From NCBI GenBank assembly GCA_023014335.1, contig JAECYW010000017.1, positions 124,001-188,000 on the forward strand: 64,000 bases of DNA, in the 5' to 3' direction. The notes beneath the pieces were generated by a model. That model had not been told where the DNA came from. It saw nothing but the letters and a program-made list of their open reading frames with translations, and made no database searches. Both the position numbers and the translations under genes were made by a program. Positions 21,924-34,258 of this stretch are shown here, piece by piece. Origin of the DNA: Galerina marginata (Eukaryota > Basidiomycota > Agaricomycetes > Agaricales > Galerinaceae). Position 1 is the first letter of the stretch. Every line of letters begins with the position of its first letter.

Positions 21924-24920
21924 TCATTGAAAAATAGAGTCCCGCATCCGGGTGCCTTCGATGATAGCTATGGCGTCAGCGACGCTTTCCCGGAAAGCAT
22001 CAGCACCCAGAAGCTCAGTGATGCCAGCCTTCGCGAATGTCTTCTGTGGTCGTGGTCGAAGATGGGTGATGAACAGGCCCACGCCACGATTCTGATGAAA
22101 GTTTGAGTTGTAAGGTGATGTTGGAAAATGGATCTATGAATAAGCTCGCCTTATATTCTTCCAATAGTTCGTAGAATATTTGAGCAGCACTATGATCGAA
22201 TGTTGGAGTGAGATGACGTTCTGAAAGTTTAGCTCGAACTCACGATGCATCACAGGTTTCCACATCAGCGAGATGGAATACCAAAACAGAAGCCTGTTGC
22301 CGACGAGGCTCCTCAGATGGATGTAATTTGTCAATTCCATAAAGCTCCAGACGACGTAACCGCTCTGCAACAGCGCGACGACGAGATAAATGAGCTGGTA
22401 CGTCAATGTAAGAAAATGAAAGAGAGCCGACCTTTCAACTGGGCAGTGTTAGCTGTGAGCGAGGAACATCAGTCATCTATATGACACACAAAAGACTGTA
22501 ACGTACCAAAGTCCAAATTCTCTCGGATACGAATGATTAAAGCCCCAGCGACACTCTCTTCAGCCTCGGGATTCTCTTTGAGAGGTTTCCATCTGTCAGT
22601 CCCAGGAATACGGCCCTACAATACGACAGCGTGTTTGACCAATAAAGTATAGAATAATCGTAGTGTGAACATACCAGGATAGTCATCCTTGTCTTTGATG
22701 AACGATGGACGACCAGGAGCAGCGACACTACCAAGCCAACGACCACGCCAACTTCGATGTTCCAGATTATAGAGAGGAAAAACGTCAAGGACATAATTGC
22801 GAGGTCCACCCATGCACCCATGCTGAGTGAATCACAACCGTAAGTCACAAAAAGGAAACGGTTGGTAGAGAAAAATACTCACTTCCAGTAATACAAAACA
22901 TCATGAGGTGTCTCTGCCAAAAGAGAATAGACGACGAGGCCAATACTGCACAGAAGGTTATTCACACCAGTATGATAAAATAAATTAAAAGCTTACATCG
23001 CAGCCAGGACGCATTTAGGCAGGAAATACAACCAAGGTAGGAGGAAGAATGTGGCTAACAAAATCACTGAAGAGCAGACCAGTGAAGCCATCTGGGTACG
23101 TCCACCAACATCTCCATTGATCCTCGACCTGTACGCAGACACTCAGCCGAACTAATCTATTTACGAGTTGACGCATCAGATGACCATACCTTGTGATAGA
23201 TCCAAAGGCCGGCAGAGTGCCAGGAACGAAGGATCCGGCCAGATTGGCAGCTCCGAGGGCGACAAGCTCGCGGTTCGGGCTGATGGAGTATCCAAAGCGG
23301 GCTGCATTCTGTTTCGCTGCGACGATGCTGTCTAAGAAACCAACAACGGCTATGACACTGAGAAACAATGATATGAATATCAAAGTAAGGAGAGGTATCG
23401 AGGAAACTGACACTGCAGTAGAGGTCGTTCGGCGCAGAAACTTGAGGTTGGAACGCTTCAGAGGAATCTCGATAAATGATTCGCCGGTCTGTATGTCCAC
23501 GGTGCCTAGAATGTCAACGCCGTCCTGGTCCCACCGAAATTCGGACGAAAGCACTAGAAGCGACACCTTAGATAGAACGCTTTGGATTCAAGAGAAAAAC
23601 CTACTTGTAGATACTATCACCACAACGAGGACCTCTGGGATTCGGTATATCCACCAAGTGCCTTTAAACCTATTTTTGACAGCTTTCAGGGCGACGAGCG
23701 CGAAGAGAGCAGAGAAACTGATCAGGGTTGTGAGAGGGTTCGAGTTCGTGAATGCATTCCGGATAAGGAAAAGAAACTTGTCGAAGGTCGTCTCCGGATC
23801 CACGACGTGGTGTAGGTGGGCGAGTCCAAACATGGGGATAAGCTGTTCACTATTGGAGCGATGGTCCGTGAACGGATTGTGCAGGTGGTTGTTGTAACGT
23901 GCTCACATCAAGATCACGACAGCCACTGCTGTAATGAATCCCCGCAATAGAGCGCGGCTCAATACGACATCTATAAATCCCAAACGGAAGAATCCAAGCA
24001 AGAAGGATATTAAGCCGACCTGTGGACGTATATTCAATATTAGAGCAGTAAAAAGCGTCGCGAAACTGACCTGTAATGTAATGATAGTTGCAACGCTCAG
24101 TCCAACTAAATCACCCTTCCCGTTATGTGGGTCTGGGTAATCGTGATGGATGTCAGAGACGGTCTGTCCAAGCAGCAGACTTAAAGCAGCCTCAGGAGCC
24201 ACATTAAGCTGCTTGGAGGTCCCAAGGAATGCATATATGATTCCAGGTATGGATGCGGAGAACTATGACGACAGGAAATATTTATGAACTTCCATTACGA
24301 TTAGTTGAATAGCAAAAATAAAACGCACCAGACCAGTTACGGGACTCAGCTTTGCAAGTGACGTAGCGTAACTGACCGACTGTGGTATAAGCATCGAAGC
24401 CACTGTAATCCCAGCCAGAAAGTCGCCTCCAAACCTAAGTAAGGTAAAGCATAAGCGAGTAAGATCCGGGAGCGGTGTACTTGGGCGGCCTACAGTGAGA
24501 AGGAATAGCTTGGAATCCAGGCGAGTGAGGGTATGTAATATTTGACTCGTTTCACCAAGGTTGATTGCTGTCGTGAGTGTCTCTGCCCTATAGACGATGA
24601 AATGGATCATAAGCAAGGAGTCTGAAGCATAGTAATTCCGAGTCGCTAGTTGGACTGCCTACAAAACATGGAATATGTCCACTCCCTCGACTTGGTAGTA
24701 GGCATACAAAAGCTCGAATTCAATACTCACCAGCTATTGGTGGGGTCGTAGAGCCATATGAACCTCCGGCTGTTTCAACGTCTATTAGACCAGTCCGTTC
24801 CTCGATCTCCTGCGCGCTGGTCGCTGGTGCAACCGCGTCGATGCCCATGATTGAACTTGTCGACGCCGCCGAGGATTCGACTGCGTACTTGGACGGCAAC
24901 CTTAGGTCCGGATTGCTCAT
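21924..24920 (-). CDS. SulP/SLC26 sulfate permease with STAS domain
   Basis: Sixteen exons (683 aa) in minus order: 24920-24731, 24587-24494, 24434-24329, 24262-24071, 24019-23907, 23849-23605, 23553-23412, 23357-23190, 23128-22997, 22945-22883, 22822-22675, 22615-22507, 22452-22432, 22364-22244, 22189-22150 and 22091-21924. All phases match. Family marks are Y-Y-I-P-S-L-A-W-I-P-S-Y followed by D-F-L-A-G-I-T-V-A-S-M-L-I-P-Q-S-V-S-Y-A, then S-K-Q-L-N-V-A-P-E-A-A-L-S-L-L-L-G, A-A-N-L-A-G-S-F-V-P-G-T-L-P, and R-S-R-I-N-G-D-V-G-G-R-T-Q. The C-terminal STAS domain has I-I-R-I-R-E-N-L-D-F-A-N-T and V-L-V-F-H-L-A-D-V-E-T-C-D-A-S. It is a plasma-membrane sulfate (or related anion) transporter. The 21-nt exon 13 and the GC-AG last intron are notable. 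Intron 1 (143 nt) is the least certain join. Confidence 0.9.
22092..22149 (-). other. GC-AG intron in the sulfate permease gene
   Basis: The last intron of the permease begins GCGAGC after the exon end AAG and ends with TTCATCAG (58 nt). Removing it restores a continuous STAS domain (E-E-Y-K joined to N-R-G-V-G-L-F-I-T-H). Without splicing the frame runs on briefly to a stop. No GT donor is available nearby. GC-AG introns are a known minor spliceosomal class. Confidence 0.75.
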
Positions 24921-27900
24921 CCCAGGTTCTAAACTTATAAAAAAGCGAGAAAAACTTGAAAAAGGTGGGAAAGTTGGAGGGAGCTGAGAAAGGTGTCCTA
25001 ATGCACCAAATTGACAGGAAGGCAGGGGTTCAATAATTTTAGTCCGATGACGGAGGACTGCCCCATCTCGGTCAACCACGTGTTCGCAAAGCATCAGCTT
25101 GAGATACGCGCTTTTTCAGTTTTTTGGGAAGAATCAAGGAAGAATTAAACTTGGTAGATGGAGGCAGACGCTTCCTGATAATTTATTGGCCTTGCAAATT
25201 TATTCGCGTTCTGTGTAAGTAATGCTAAAAGCTGGCGGCGGGTATAGATTCTAGCCTGAGGAATGGATGAACCAATCAACACTCTTCGGTTACTGAGCCG
25301 GATTCCGAAGAGTGCAGCAAAGAATATGAAATCCCAAAAGTTTTCAGGTTAGAACCACTTATTGAAGGAGGGACGTTGGAATAAGGTACTAAACCTCAGT
25401 AATACACCCCTCATCGGAGATACATGCTTCCTAAAATGCGACAAGGTAGTGATAGGTGAAAATTTGTTGGCGACTGCTGGACTTGGGCCCCACAGTCCAG
25501 GGCAAGGCTTCTCACACCGAATGACGCCAAGGTGGAGGGAGGAGTATATATTATCTAGCAATAGGTAGGTTGAAGCTGTTGTCGAAGCATCATAAATCCT
25601 AGATACTTACAGTGTTCCAGGTGTCCAGGGTGTTATCCTTTTTATTTCTTTTCGAAAGCTTCTTCTGTAGTTGGATTCAGAGAAATGTTCAAAATATATA
25701 GCCGCATCCTAGTCGTCGGCAGCCAGCGAATGAACCAATTACATGATAGAGCCCAGGAGGATCAGCAACCTAGGAGACAGAAGACCAAAATTACTATTCT
25801 GGTGATTTCCGATAGACGGAAGGTGCAGAAAAGGATATGTCATTTTAATCTTGAACGCTCATCTTGCTCTCCAGATCACCCCACAGCTGGACTCTGACGC
25901 AATTCATGGCAGCACAGCACGACTAGCCGGACGGCCGACCAAATAAAAACAAGACGAGACATGCCAGAGTCTCCAACAGGATTCCAGCACAGTGAATTTC
26001 TTTCGTATTCCAGACAAGCTGATTCGCGCCATCGGGCAAAACCTACCTTCGTTTCATCATCGTCATTGAGGTTCTGTAACATAATCGTGTTTTGACTTGA
26101 TCTGGTGCGCATTTCTTCATTATTTCACATACCACAATCCTTGTCCAGGTCATCCTGGGGTCAAAGCGCTGAATGTTGTACGGTGTTGTGGCACCAGCCT
26201 GATCTGCGCACCTCCATATACAGAAAGGCTGGAGGAGGAATTAGTGGATAGCTGAGACCTGTGGGTAAATGTGAGTGCCAAAACTCTGAAGGGTAGCACA
26301 AGTTAGGCCACTATTCCAGTCACTGCCCAAAGCTGCAGGTGAGCTTACGCTGCCTTTCTTTGTTCAAAGTCTTGAGATTATTAACGCAAGTCATGGCGCA
26401 GCGTGAGACGGACGAATGTTTATTCGTCGACCTGGAATTTGGTCCTGTCGCACTGCATACATGCATCTGTGGGCCCAATTATCGTCTAGCACCGCCTGCA
26501 CCTAGATCATGCTTTTTTGAGACATTCCTCGTCATCGATGATAAATCTCAAGGAGCATATTACCATGGGAATGGAGGATGCGAGACATGCATGGCCTATG
26601 ATACCTATGTGACGCAGCACAAGCGACACGACGCAATGACAGAACCCAGAAGTGCTGCATTGACCACGCTGTATACATTCGCAGCATTGACAGAGGAGAC
26701 ACCTGTACAGAGGAGCGCTGGACATCTCGCCCTAGAGTACCTATGCAGTGGTGGTGGTACACGGGTATCCTTCGTCCAGCTTGAATTGGTTTGGAGAGCC
26801 TTTCCGAGGTGCGAAGCCATCCCGAAGCCAAGTTTCACGAGATGAAATTCAGCAGAGGGTCTCGAAGGTGCTTATGCCACCTTGGTTGTGCCAGTAACGT
26901 TATCGCCAGGTTGGTTGAGGCGATACCATCCAGGATTGCCATTTAGATCCTGTTTTTTGCATGGATTGTTGATGACGACTCACGAACCCACAGAATGTCC
27001 CCCACCTATCTTGAGGGACAGGTGTTCAAATTACGAAGTCAAGGTTAAAAAATCGGTGACTGATATGAATCGAAGTGCTTTACCACAGAGATTACTTAAC
27101 CGCCTTTCGATTCACTGGATTTCCCATCCGACATTCTTGTCCTTTCAACGAGTTTTTTTCCCAGAGGTCAAAAGAAGCCCAAAAATCGCCAGGTTGTTGG
27201 CCTCCTTAGGTTGACAAAAAGTCTTCTTTTCTCGTTTATTGACATGAAGCTTGGTCCGACACGGCTAGGTGAAATATTTCTGGAATGGTGGTCAGAACAG
27301 AGGGCAGAAACGAATTCGAAAGATTATGACGAAGAAAGGGGCCATGGTCTGTTCATCACAGTGGTCAATACCAGTGGACAGCTCTGGGTCAACAGCCGCT
27401 TTGGAACGTGGTTCGTTTTCATTTTTCCCAAACTCTATTTTTTAATTTTTTTTCTTCTTTAGCCCTGACGATATACTCTCAGCTATTTCTCGCTATTTCT
27501 CGCCTCCATGAACCTATCGTCAAGAAAACACTGGAACCAAAAACTTGTGTCTTCGATCCAGCTTCTTTCAACATGGACAAATGTGGAAAAATTCCGCCTC
27601 AATTTTCGAACTTCATCATACTGTCCATACATTGTTCGCAGAAGGCTAACGTGTGGCCCCAAAAAGTCCTTGGTTCCTTGAACGTTGACGGTTCGTCTGC
27701 TCTTGTCCATTTATAAACAATTCTCTCGCTGAAGTTAGCCGCAAACTTTAGCATGTCTTATTCCGAGGGCGCTTGATAATCGTGATTGAATCCAACCTCT
27801 TTTTCTACTTCTTCGGCCTCGACGATTGGTACTGTATATGTAAAGCGGACCTGAAGATAGCTTTTCAACAGTCAATGGTGGTACCCGGTCCGGAACTGCA

Positions 27901-28162
27901 CACTTCTTCTCATATGTCATGGTCTTCTTCTCCACCGACACCGCTTAATTGAACACCTCCAAAAAGAGGGGGTTCTTTTCATTTATGCGTATGCACCATG
28001 CGTCATGGGTCATCACCGCCATTCGCAGAACCAAATGGATCGCAACGACGACGTTGAAACCTTGACAGTGAGTGGGTATGCCGATGGATCCAGGCATTCA
28101 ATCGAAACTTTCTTACCACCTGACGCCCCATATGTATAACTCTGGTCTCCCTGTTCTCTGGG
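24921..28162. other. Intergenic region of 3.2 kb, one doubtful ORF
   Basis: Separates the divergent sulfate permease and glycosidase genes. Apart from the weak frame at 26393-26845, nothing gene-like was found. The frame at 27244-27460 (K-L-G-P-T-R-L-G-E-I-F-L-E-W-W) has no recognised domain. The region presumably contains both promoters. Confidence 0.45.
26393..26845 (+). CDS. Doubtful Cys-containing ORF
   Basis: A 150-aa frame starting at an ATG (M-A-Q-R-E-T-D-E-C-L-F-V-D-L-E-F-G). It has several cysteines (H-T-C-I-C-G-P-N-Y, G-G-C-E-T-C-M-A-Y-D) that could suggest a small metal-binding or secreted domain. No family is recognised, no intron is needed, and the complementary frames are also open over much of it. 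It may be a chance ORF in a 3.2-kb spacer. Confidence 0.25.
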   Translation: MAQRETDECLFVDLEFGPVALHTCICGPNYRLAPPAPRSCFFETFLVIDDKSQGAYYHGNGGCETCMAYDTYVTQHKRHDAMTEPRSAALTTLYTFAALTEETPVQRSAGHLALEYLCSGGGTRVSFVQLELVWRAFPRCEAIPKPSFTR

Positions 28163-28168
28163 TATAAA
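28163..28168 (+). promoter_or_regulatory. TATA box of the glycosidase gene
   Basis: TATAAA in the context GGGTATAAATGGCC, 76 nt upstream of the ATG at 28244. The distance fits a fungal core promoter with a short 5' UTR. Confidence 0.5.
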
Positions 28169-28243
28169 TGGCCCAAAAAATTGGGGTCCAGTTACTCAAG
28201 CACCAGAAGCTCCATTGGCGAAGCTGACGAAGTCGTCAACACC

Positions 28244-31200
28244 ATGCGTTCATTTTCGCGCCTATTGGCGTATTCTTGCTCCTTGACCGCGCTTTCGAGA
28301 GCAGCTGCCTCACAAGAGCCTCCAAAACCACCTCCACCTATTCCCTCACCTGCAGCCACGACCTTCCATGTAACAAGTGGAAGCAATGAAAACTATTTCT
28401 ACCGGGACAACGTCACCAGCGCCCAGCTTCTGTTGACCAGCACCACAGCGAGCGCCAATATTACACGACGTCTCGTTGCTGCCCTTCCAGCAGGAAATAA
28501 CGGGGCCTTAGTTTATTTCCTCCCAAAGAATCCCAGTGGTACACAGCTCAATGTGGAATTGGTCAATGGGACAACGAAGAGTGCCGTAGGAGAAAATGGC
28601 AATCGAGGTATTCAAGCGGATTTGAACTTTAATGCGAATGCGACACTGGGTGTAACGATTGTGGGCGCCGTCCGTGCTTTGAGAGGTTAGTAGTCAGGCA
28701 TATAAACGTTCGGCTATGAGACCGCTGACCCATGACATTCAGACTATGTCGAAGGTTCAGGAACAATGCACGAGATATTTAATTACACCCTCCTGTCGTT
28801 CAGCTCGACGCAAGTCAGACTCCACAGGCAGTATATCAACAGCACATCTTCACCTCAAACCTTTTCTACCCAAAAACCCAACCCCAAACCGCAACCAAAA
28901 CTATTCAAATCCGTGGATCTCCTGATCTCCATCCCATCGGGCAGCGCAGCGCGCCTCTCTGTTATACCCAGTAAGAACGGAACGTTTACGCCGCCAACTA
29001 TCGACATCGTCCTGCCTTCTACACGATCGCATGAGCTTGGACCTGCTTCTGAAGGAGATTCTATAGATGTCGAAGTCGAACCGCTCAAGGGAACGCAAAA
29101 CCACGTTCGCGTGCAAGTGATGACCAATGAAACGAGCCTTGCTGGATTGGATGTAGGGGGGTTGTTCTTGACTCCAAAGGAGGCTAGCACGGACACTTTG
29201 AGATCAACATTACAGGGACTACCTGGCAATGTCTCTGAACAGGTAACTGCCTTAGGCCCCCATACCTTTCCACTGGCAGATTGTTAACATATATATTGCT
29301 GCGTAGGTTTCCTTTTTGACATTCCAGGATAAATTTACAGCAGGTGGATGGAGGTTTTTGACTGTAAGTGATCCATCGTTACCCATCGCCTTCCATATTA
29401 AATTAAGGGTATACAGTACTTTGGGCGCGATTCCTTGATCGCCTTGCGAATGCTCATGCCTCTTCTCACTCCAAATGCGATCGAAGATGCCCTGGGTGCT
29501 GTTATCGAGAGAGCCAATTCTACTGGAGCGTTATGCCACGAAGAAACTATAGGTATATCCAACTCCGCCTCTTATCGGTCGAGTCTAGTAACATGTACGA
29601 TTTTCCAGGGGATTATGCGTCATTTGTGAGTTCCTAGCCTACGCAGCCGGACTACAAACCTGATAGGTGTACCCTTCTATAGGTCAATATGGGGAATGGA
29701 AGACCCGATCTTGGGAATACACCCTTCTATGATTATAAAGTACGTTCCAGTCTGACCTAAGATCGTACGAACCTCAGAATAAACTCTTCCCAATGACAGA
29801 TGATCGATACAGGTTAATCACTATCTACCAATCCGTAGTCTCCTTGCTCAACTCTTCCTTAAGATTTGCTGCTCCTCCCAGCGGTTGCGCACTACTTCCT
29901 TGACTTACCGCAAGGAAAGAAACGATCGGCACAATTCCTAGCTAAACAAGCTACCTTGCAGAATGGTACCTACTTGGATATCATCAACAGGTAATACTCT
30001 ATCTTATATGGCTGTTTCTTGCAGAGTTTTGTAACGACTACATGTTGCAGGATTGCATCGTACAACATCAACCGCGCATTACCCTTCTTTACTGCCAACC
30101 CAGCTACATTCTCCCAGCTACTCGCTTTCCGCCCCGGCCAGCCAGTCGGCAATTGGAGAGACAGCAATCAAGGCACTGGTTATGGAACCATCCCCTTTGA
30201 CGTCAATGTTGCTCTGGTCCCAGCTAACTTACGCGCGGTCGATAGCTTGGCCACTGGTGGAATCTTGAATCTCAACAAACTTGACATTGAAAGTGGCTTG
30301 GATATTGTATCGATGGCAAAGAAATGGGAGGAGGAAGTCCCAGGAATGTTCGAGGTTTCGGTGGAAGGAAGCACGGCGGAGAAGAGAGTAGAGTCGTTTG
30401 TACAAGCCGTTGGGCTTGATGAAAGCCTGCTGGGGAATACGACCGCATCTAATGTGAGCTTCTATGCTTTATCGTTGATGCCGGATGGTCGGCCAGTCGA
30501 GGTGCGTTAAAGTTTTTCATGCCTATCAAAATTCGGGCGTTAATGCGTGACGGGTAGGTTCTTAACTCGGATTTGGGGTTTAACTTAATGTATGGCACAA
30601 ACGTAACTGCTGCGTTTTTGCAGCGGGTGGCAGATGCCTTAACGCCTTATCCTCGAGGTGCGCCACAATTTCATCCGAAGTCGGACCATTTTGAGAGTTT
30701 ATGACTGACTGTGCGTAATGCTTTCATTTTAGGGTTACTTACGAACGTTGGGATGGTCGTCGCGAACCCGGCTTATGACTCGAACACAACTAATGTTCAA
30801 GTCTTGGATCGGACAGCCTACCATGGAACCGTGGTGTGGTGGGTTCAAATTTACTTCTACATCTCCGTGACTCGCTGAACGAAAGAATTCCACCTAGGTC
30901 ATTCCAGCAAGCCTTGATGGCCGGTGGTCTAGCGAGGCAATTGGGGTTCTGCGTCACAAGCACGACCAGTGTGGATATCAACCCACCCCCTACGCAGCCG
31001 GCATGGTGCGGCGATGGTGATTTGGTGAAGAATTTGCAGGCCGCACAGACACGACTGTGGAGTTCTATTAACGGCGCTTCGAGCAGTGAGCCTTTTTCTT
31101 TCCATTTAGGTTGCTTGGGAAGAGTGGGCCACTAATTTTAGGACTAGGCATTTACTCGGAGGTGTGGTCGTATGCTTTTGATAAGACGACCAAGTCGTTT

Positions 31201-31299
31201 TCTGTGGCTGATCTAGCGACGCTCTCGCCCAGTGGGACAGAGTCGGACGCGATTCAGCTTTGGTCGTATGGATTTTTGGGATTGGTTGAGCCCAAGTAA
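28244..31299 (+). CDS. Secreted six-hairpin glycosidase (glycogen-debranching-like)
   Basis: Thirteen exons (783 aa): 28244-28685, 28743-29242, 29307-29363, 29417-29552, 29609-29625, 29683-29739, 29800-29812, 29864-29990, 30051-30501, 30558-30657, 30733-30838, 30898-31085 and 31142-31299. The start gives a signal peptide (M-R-S-F-S-R-L-L-A-Y-S-C-S-L-T-A-L-S-R-A) and is preferred to an upstream alternative start. A beta-rich N-terminal domain (about 30-310) precedes an alpha-helical part with W-R-F-L-T-Y-F-G-R-D-S-L, C-H-E-E-T-I-G-D-Y, G-N-T-P-F-Y-D-Y-K-M-I-D-T-D and a late H-G-T-V-V-W-S-F-Q-Q motif. These are typical of (alpha/alpha)6 six-hairpin glycosidases such as the GDE C-terminal superfamily, where acidic residues in F-G-R-D and H-E-E act near the active site. 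Exons 5 and 7 are only 17 and 13 nt. The substrate is probably an alpha-glucan, but this is inferred. Confidence 0.8.
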
Positions 31300-31618
31300 A
31301 GCGGTGGCATGAGACTGCTCCAAATACGGGCACTTCTAGCTAGGAAAAGGGTTTATTTATATAAATCTTCTAAGAACCCAGGCTCGTAGAAGCAGGAATA
31401 ATATCAGGCAATCAAAGAGTACGAGTTGAATCAGTTAGCAAGCAGTCAACAAAAGACGACTTGTTGTATCGCGTGCTACGATAAGGCTGTCCTGCAAGGC
31501 GCTGCGGAAAGTCGACGGAATCGGACTGGGGAGGTGCACGGTAAACAGATGCAAACAGTGGTTCATCACTTTCCCCAAGAAACCGCGTCAGCTGTCTCTC
31601 TTCACAACCACCACAACC
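31300..31618. other. Short spacer, promoter of the subtilase gene
   Basis: About 320 nt between two same-strand genes for secreted hydrolases. A TTTATATAAA-like element lies near 31345-31354. No gene was seen. Confidence 0.5.
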
Positions 31619-33272
31619 ATGCCTTTCTTCCAATGGTCTTTGTTGGCTGTTTCAATAGCTACCTCAGTGTTCTCGACACCGCTCTCGACGAGCCCAAGCT
31701 TCCAAAGTAGCTCGTCACCCCTAACTCTCGCCCCTCTCGTATCCGTGGATCACCCCCATGGCAGCATTAACAACTCTTACATCGTCATGCTCAAGGACGG
31801 GCTGCCATCGGCGGTCATGCAGAACCACATGAACTTCCTCCAGGCTGCTCACGGCGCCGACCCGCTCGTTGGGGACGACTTTGCTGGCGTCCAACAGGTC
31901 TATGACGGCCATATCAACGGTTATGCTGGGCGCTTCACAGAGGCTGTTGTCGAGCAAATCAGGAAGATGCCTGAGGTTTCCTATGTTGAGAAGGACCAAA
32001 TTGTTCGAACACAAGACATTCAGAAATCTGCCCCTTGGGTAAGCTTCACACGTCTTATCACGTCACATGTCGCTCCGCCCGTTCTGACCAATTCACTTAG
32101 GGATTGGCTCGCGTTAGCCACCGTTCTAAGCTCACTCTCGGCACGTTCACTAAGTACCTCTACAACCCCGATGGCGGTGAAGGCGTCGATGCCTATGTCA
32201 TCGACACTGGCATCAACGTCGCTCATGTCGAATTCGAGGGTCGTGCATCATGGGGAAAGACCATCCCAGCCAATGATGTTGACGATGATGGTAACGGTCA
32301 CGGCACTCACTGCGCCGGTACTATCGCATCTCGCAAATACGGTGTCGCCAAGAAAGCCAACGTCATTGCGGTCAAGGTCTTGGGCTCCAATGGAAGTGGT
32401 AGTATGTCCGACGTCGTCGGAGGAGTCGCCTGGGCTTCCAAGCAGGCAAAGGCCAAACTTAACGCTGCTGCCGCAGAGGTTGCCGCTACTGGCAAGACTA
32501 ACCACAAGGGCTCTGTCGCAAACATGAGTCTCGGAGGTGGAAAATCTCAGGCTTTAGACGATGCCGTCAACCGTGCCGTTGACAATGGACTCCACTTTGC
32601 TGTCGCTGCTGGTGAGTATTCGAATCGAGAATATTCATATTTTTGGCCGTCGGATCCTGATGATGTTGAATAGGCAATGATAACCGTGATGCCTGCAACA
32701 CTTCCCCAGCCTCAGCCGAGAAAGCCGTCACTGTTGGTGCTTCCACCGTTGGTGATGACCGCGCCTACTTCTCCAACCATGGAGAGTGTGTCGACGTCTT
32801 TGGCCCGGGACTGAACATTCTCTCCACCTTTAAGGGAAGCAATACAGCCACGGCCACACTCTCAGGAACCTCCATGGCTTCCCCACACACCGCCGGTCTC
32901 CTTGCCTACCTCCTCTCCATTTACCCCTCCAAAGAGTTCGACCCGTCCTTCGACGCCGCCGAGGAGCTTATCTCTATACAATCACAACGTATCTTGTCAT
33001 CACCCTTCGGTGCCTCTGTTTCGCCCTCGTCTCTATATGCCATGGCGCACAGGGCCCTGCCACCCTTCATCACCAACTACCTTCCTGCTCCTCACTTCCT
33101 TGACATGATGTTCAAGGGTACCGATGATGCTGCTCCGATTCCCCCCAGCACCATTACCCCTGCTCAACTAAAGAAAGCGTTATTGGCTCTTGCGACTCCC
33201 AATGTGCTGAATGATCTGCCTGCGAAGACCGTGAACTTGTTGATCTACAACAACTTCACTGATTCTTCGTAA
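31619..33272 (+). CDS. Secreted subtilisin-like serine protease (S8A, proteinase-K-like)
   Basis: Three exons, 31619-32038, 32101-32611 and 32674-33272 (509 aa). A signal peptide (F-Q-W-S-L-L-A-V-S-I-A-T-S-V-F-S) is followed by an I9 inhibitor propeptide (S-Y-I-V-M-L-K-D-G, then V-V-E-Q-I-R-K-M-P-E-V-S-Y-V-E-K-D). The peptidase domain has the full triad: Asp in A-Y-V-I-D-T-G-I, His in G-N-G-H-G-T-H-C-A-G-T and Ser in L-S-G-T-S-M-A-S-P-H, with the oxyanion Asn in A-V-A-A-G-N-D-N. Intron 2 splits the Gly of that motif. The family degrades extracellular protein; the propeptide is removed autocatalytically. The C-terminus carries about 85 extra residues after the S8 fold (P-P-S-T-I-T-P-A-Q-L-K-K-A-L-L-A-L-A-T), as in other basidiomycete subtilases. 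It sits 320 bp from the glycosidase. Confidence 0.92.
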
Positions 33273-33790
33273 GTGGCCGTTCGGGCTGGGCTAGGATGGT
33301 GTTGAGGGATGGGAAAGCGTGTTTGCATGGGGTAAGTACTGTGTTTCTGGTGGCTTCTTCAGATTTCCTATCTCTTGCTTGTTTCGACGACGAAGTGATC
33401 GATGGCCTGGGGCTTTTCACCGGGGATTTAACCGTCAATTTTTTCTGCACTCAGACATCCTTGCGGATTGTTATTCCCGTTTGTTAGTACAACTCCCCAA
33501 GATTCCCTTTTTTACATCAACGTCCCGACATCAATCAATGGTCTCAGGATTTCCTGCTGAGTCGCTACCAGCGTCGCAGACTCTATCCCCAAGCTTTGCA
33601 TACTATCCGCCTTCCCTTTGATCTCCACTTGCTTTCGTTCCTGAAGTTGTAAATATAGCTTGTTATTTAGTCAGTATGTAGTTAGTTATTAAGCACTCCA
33701 TGAAACTGCCACGTCGAGTAATCGCGTTCTGAGTTGCACCTTGGTGGGATAGGCGCAGACAAATTTCATCAACAACTTTCTTAATGACAG
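33273..33790. other. Intergenic, no gene seen
   Basis: About 520 nt between the subtilase stop and the MITE, probably the subtilase 3' UTR. T/C-rich and without domain-bearing frames. Confidence 0.5.
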
Positions 33791-33792
33791 TA

Positions 33793-33853
33793 GGTGCCGT
33801 CAGAGTTGAGCTGCAGAATCTGCAGTTTCTGCAGTTTCGAGCTGCAGCTGCAG
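33793..33853 (+). repeat. Left terminal inverted repeat with iterated CTGCAG
   Basis: 61 nt, matching the complement of 34259-34319 at 58 positions. The three mismatches are contiguous at TIR positions 46-48. CTGCAG occurs five times. Confidence 0.85.
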
Positions 33854-33871
33854 TTTGTGATTCGTCACAAA
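33854..33871 (+). repeat. Perfect 7-bp hairpin with TTCG loop next to the left TIR
   Basis: TTTGTGA, then TTCG, then TCACAAA directly abuts the left TIR. In RNA this would be a stem capped by the very stable UUCG tetraloop. It is absent from the right end. Confidence 0.7.
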
Positions 33872-34258
33872 TCATCACACCGCGTGAAAAAGACGCGGCG
33901 TTTCGCTCGCCTCCCAGATTGGGATGTGCCGTGGTCGGCTGACCCGCCTCAACATCCGGGATGTCGTCGGCGCTGTTTTCAACGTCGTTGACCAAAACTT
34001 TTCCCTTCTTCGTGTGTCCCTCTACGTAGGCCCTCTTGCAATTAAAAATGACAAACTATCTTATTTCCTTGCTACAAACCCTGACCCTTAAATGTGCTGA
34101 ATCCACACTTCTTTTCGAGAAGATAGTGAAGCTCGTCGTCGAGAACAGCGAGCGCGAACCCTAGGACTGGCGATGAGTTGGCACGACAGGTTTGGCAACG
34201 GTAACCAAACCCTACGCAGGTTTTTGGCGACACGTGCACAGCTTAGGTCATGTCACTT

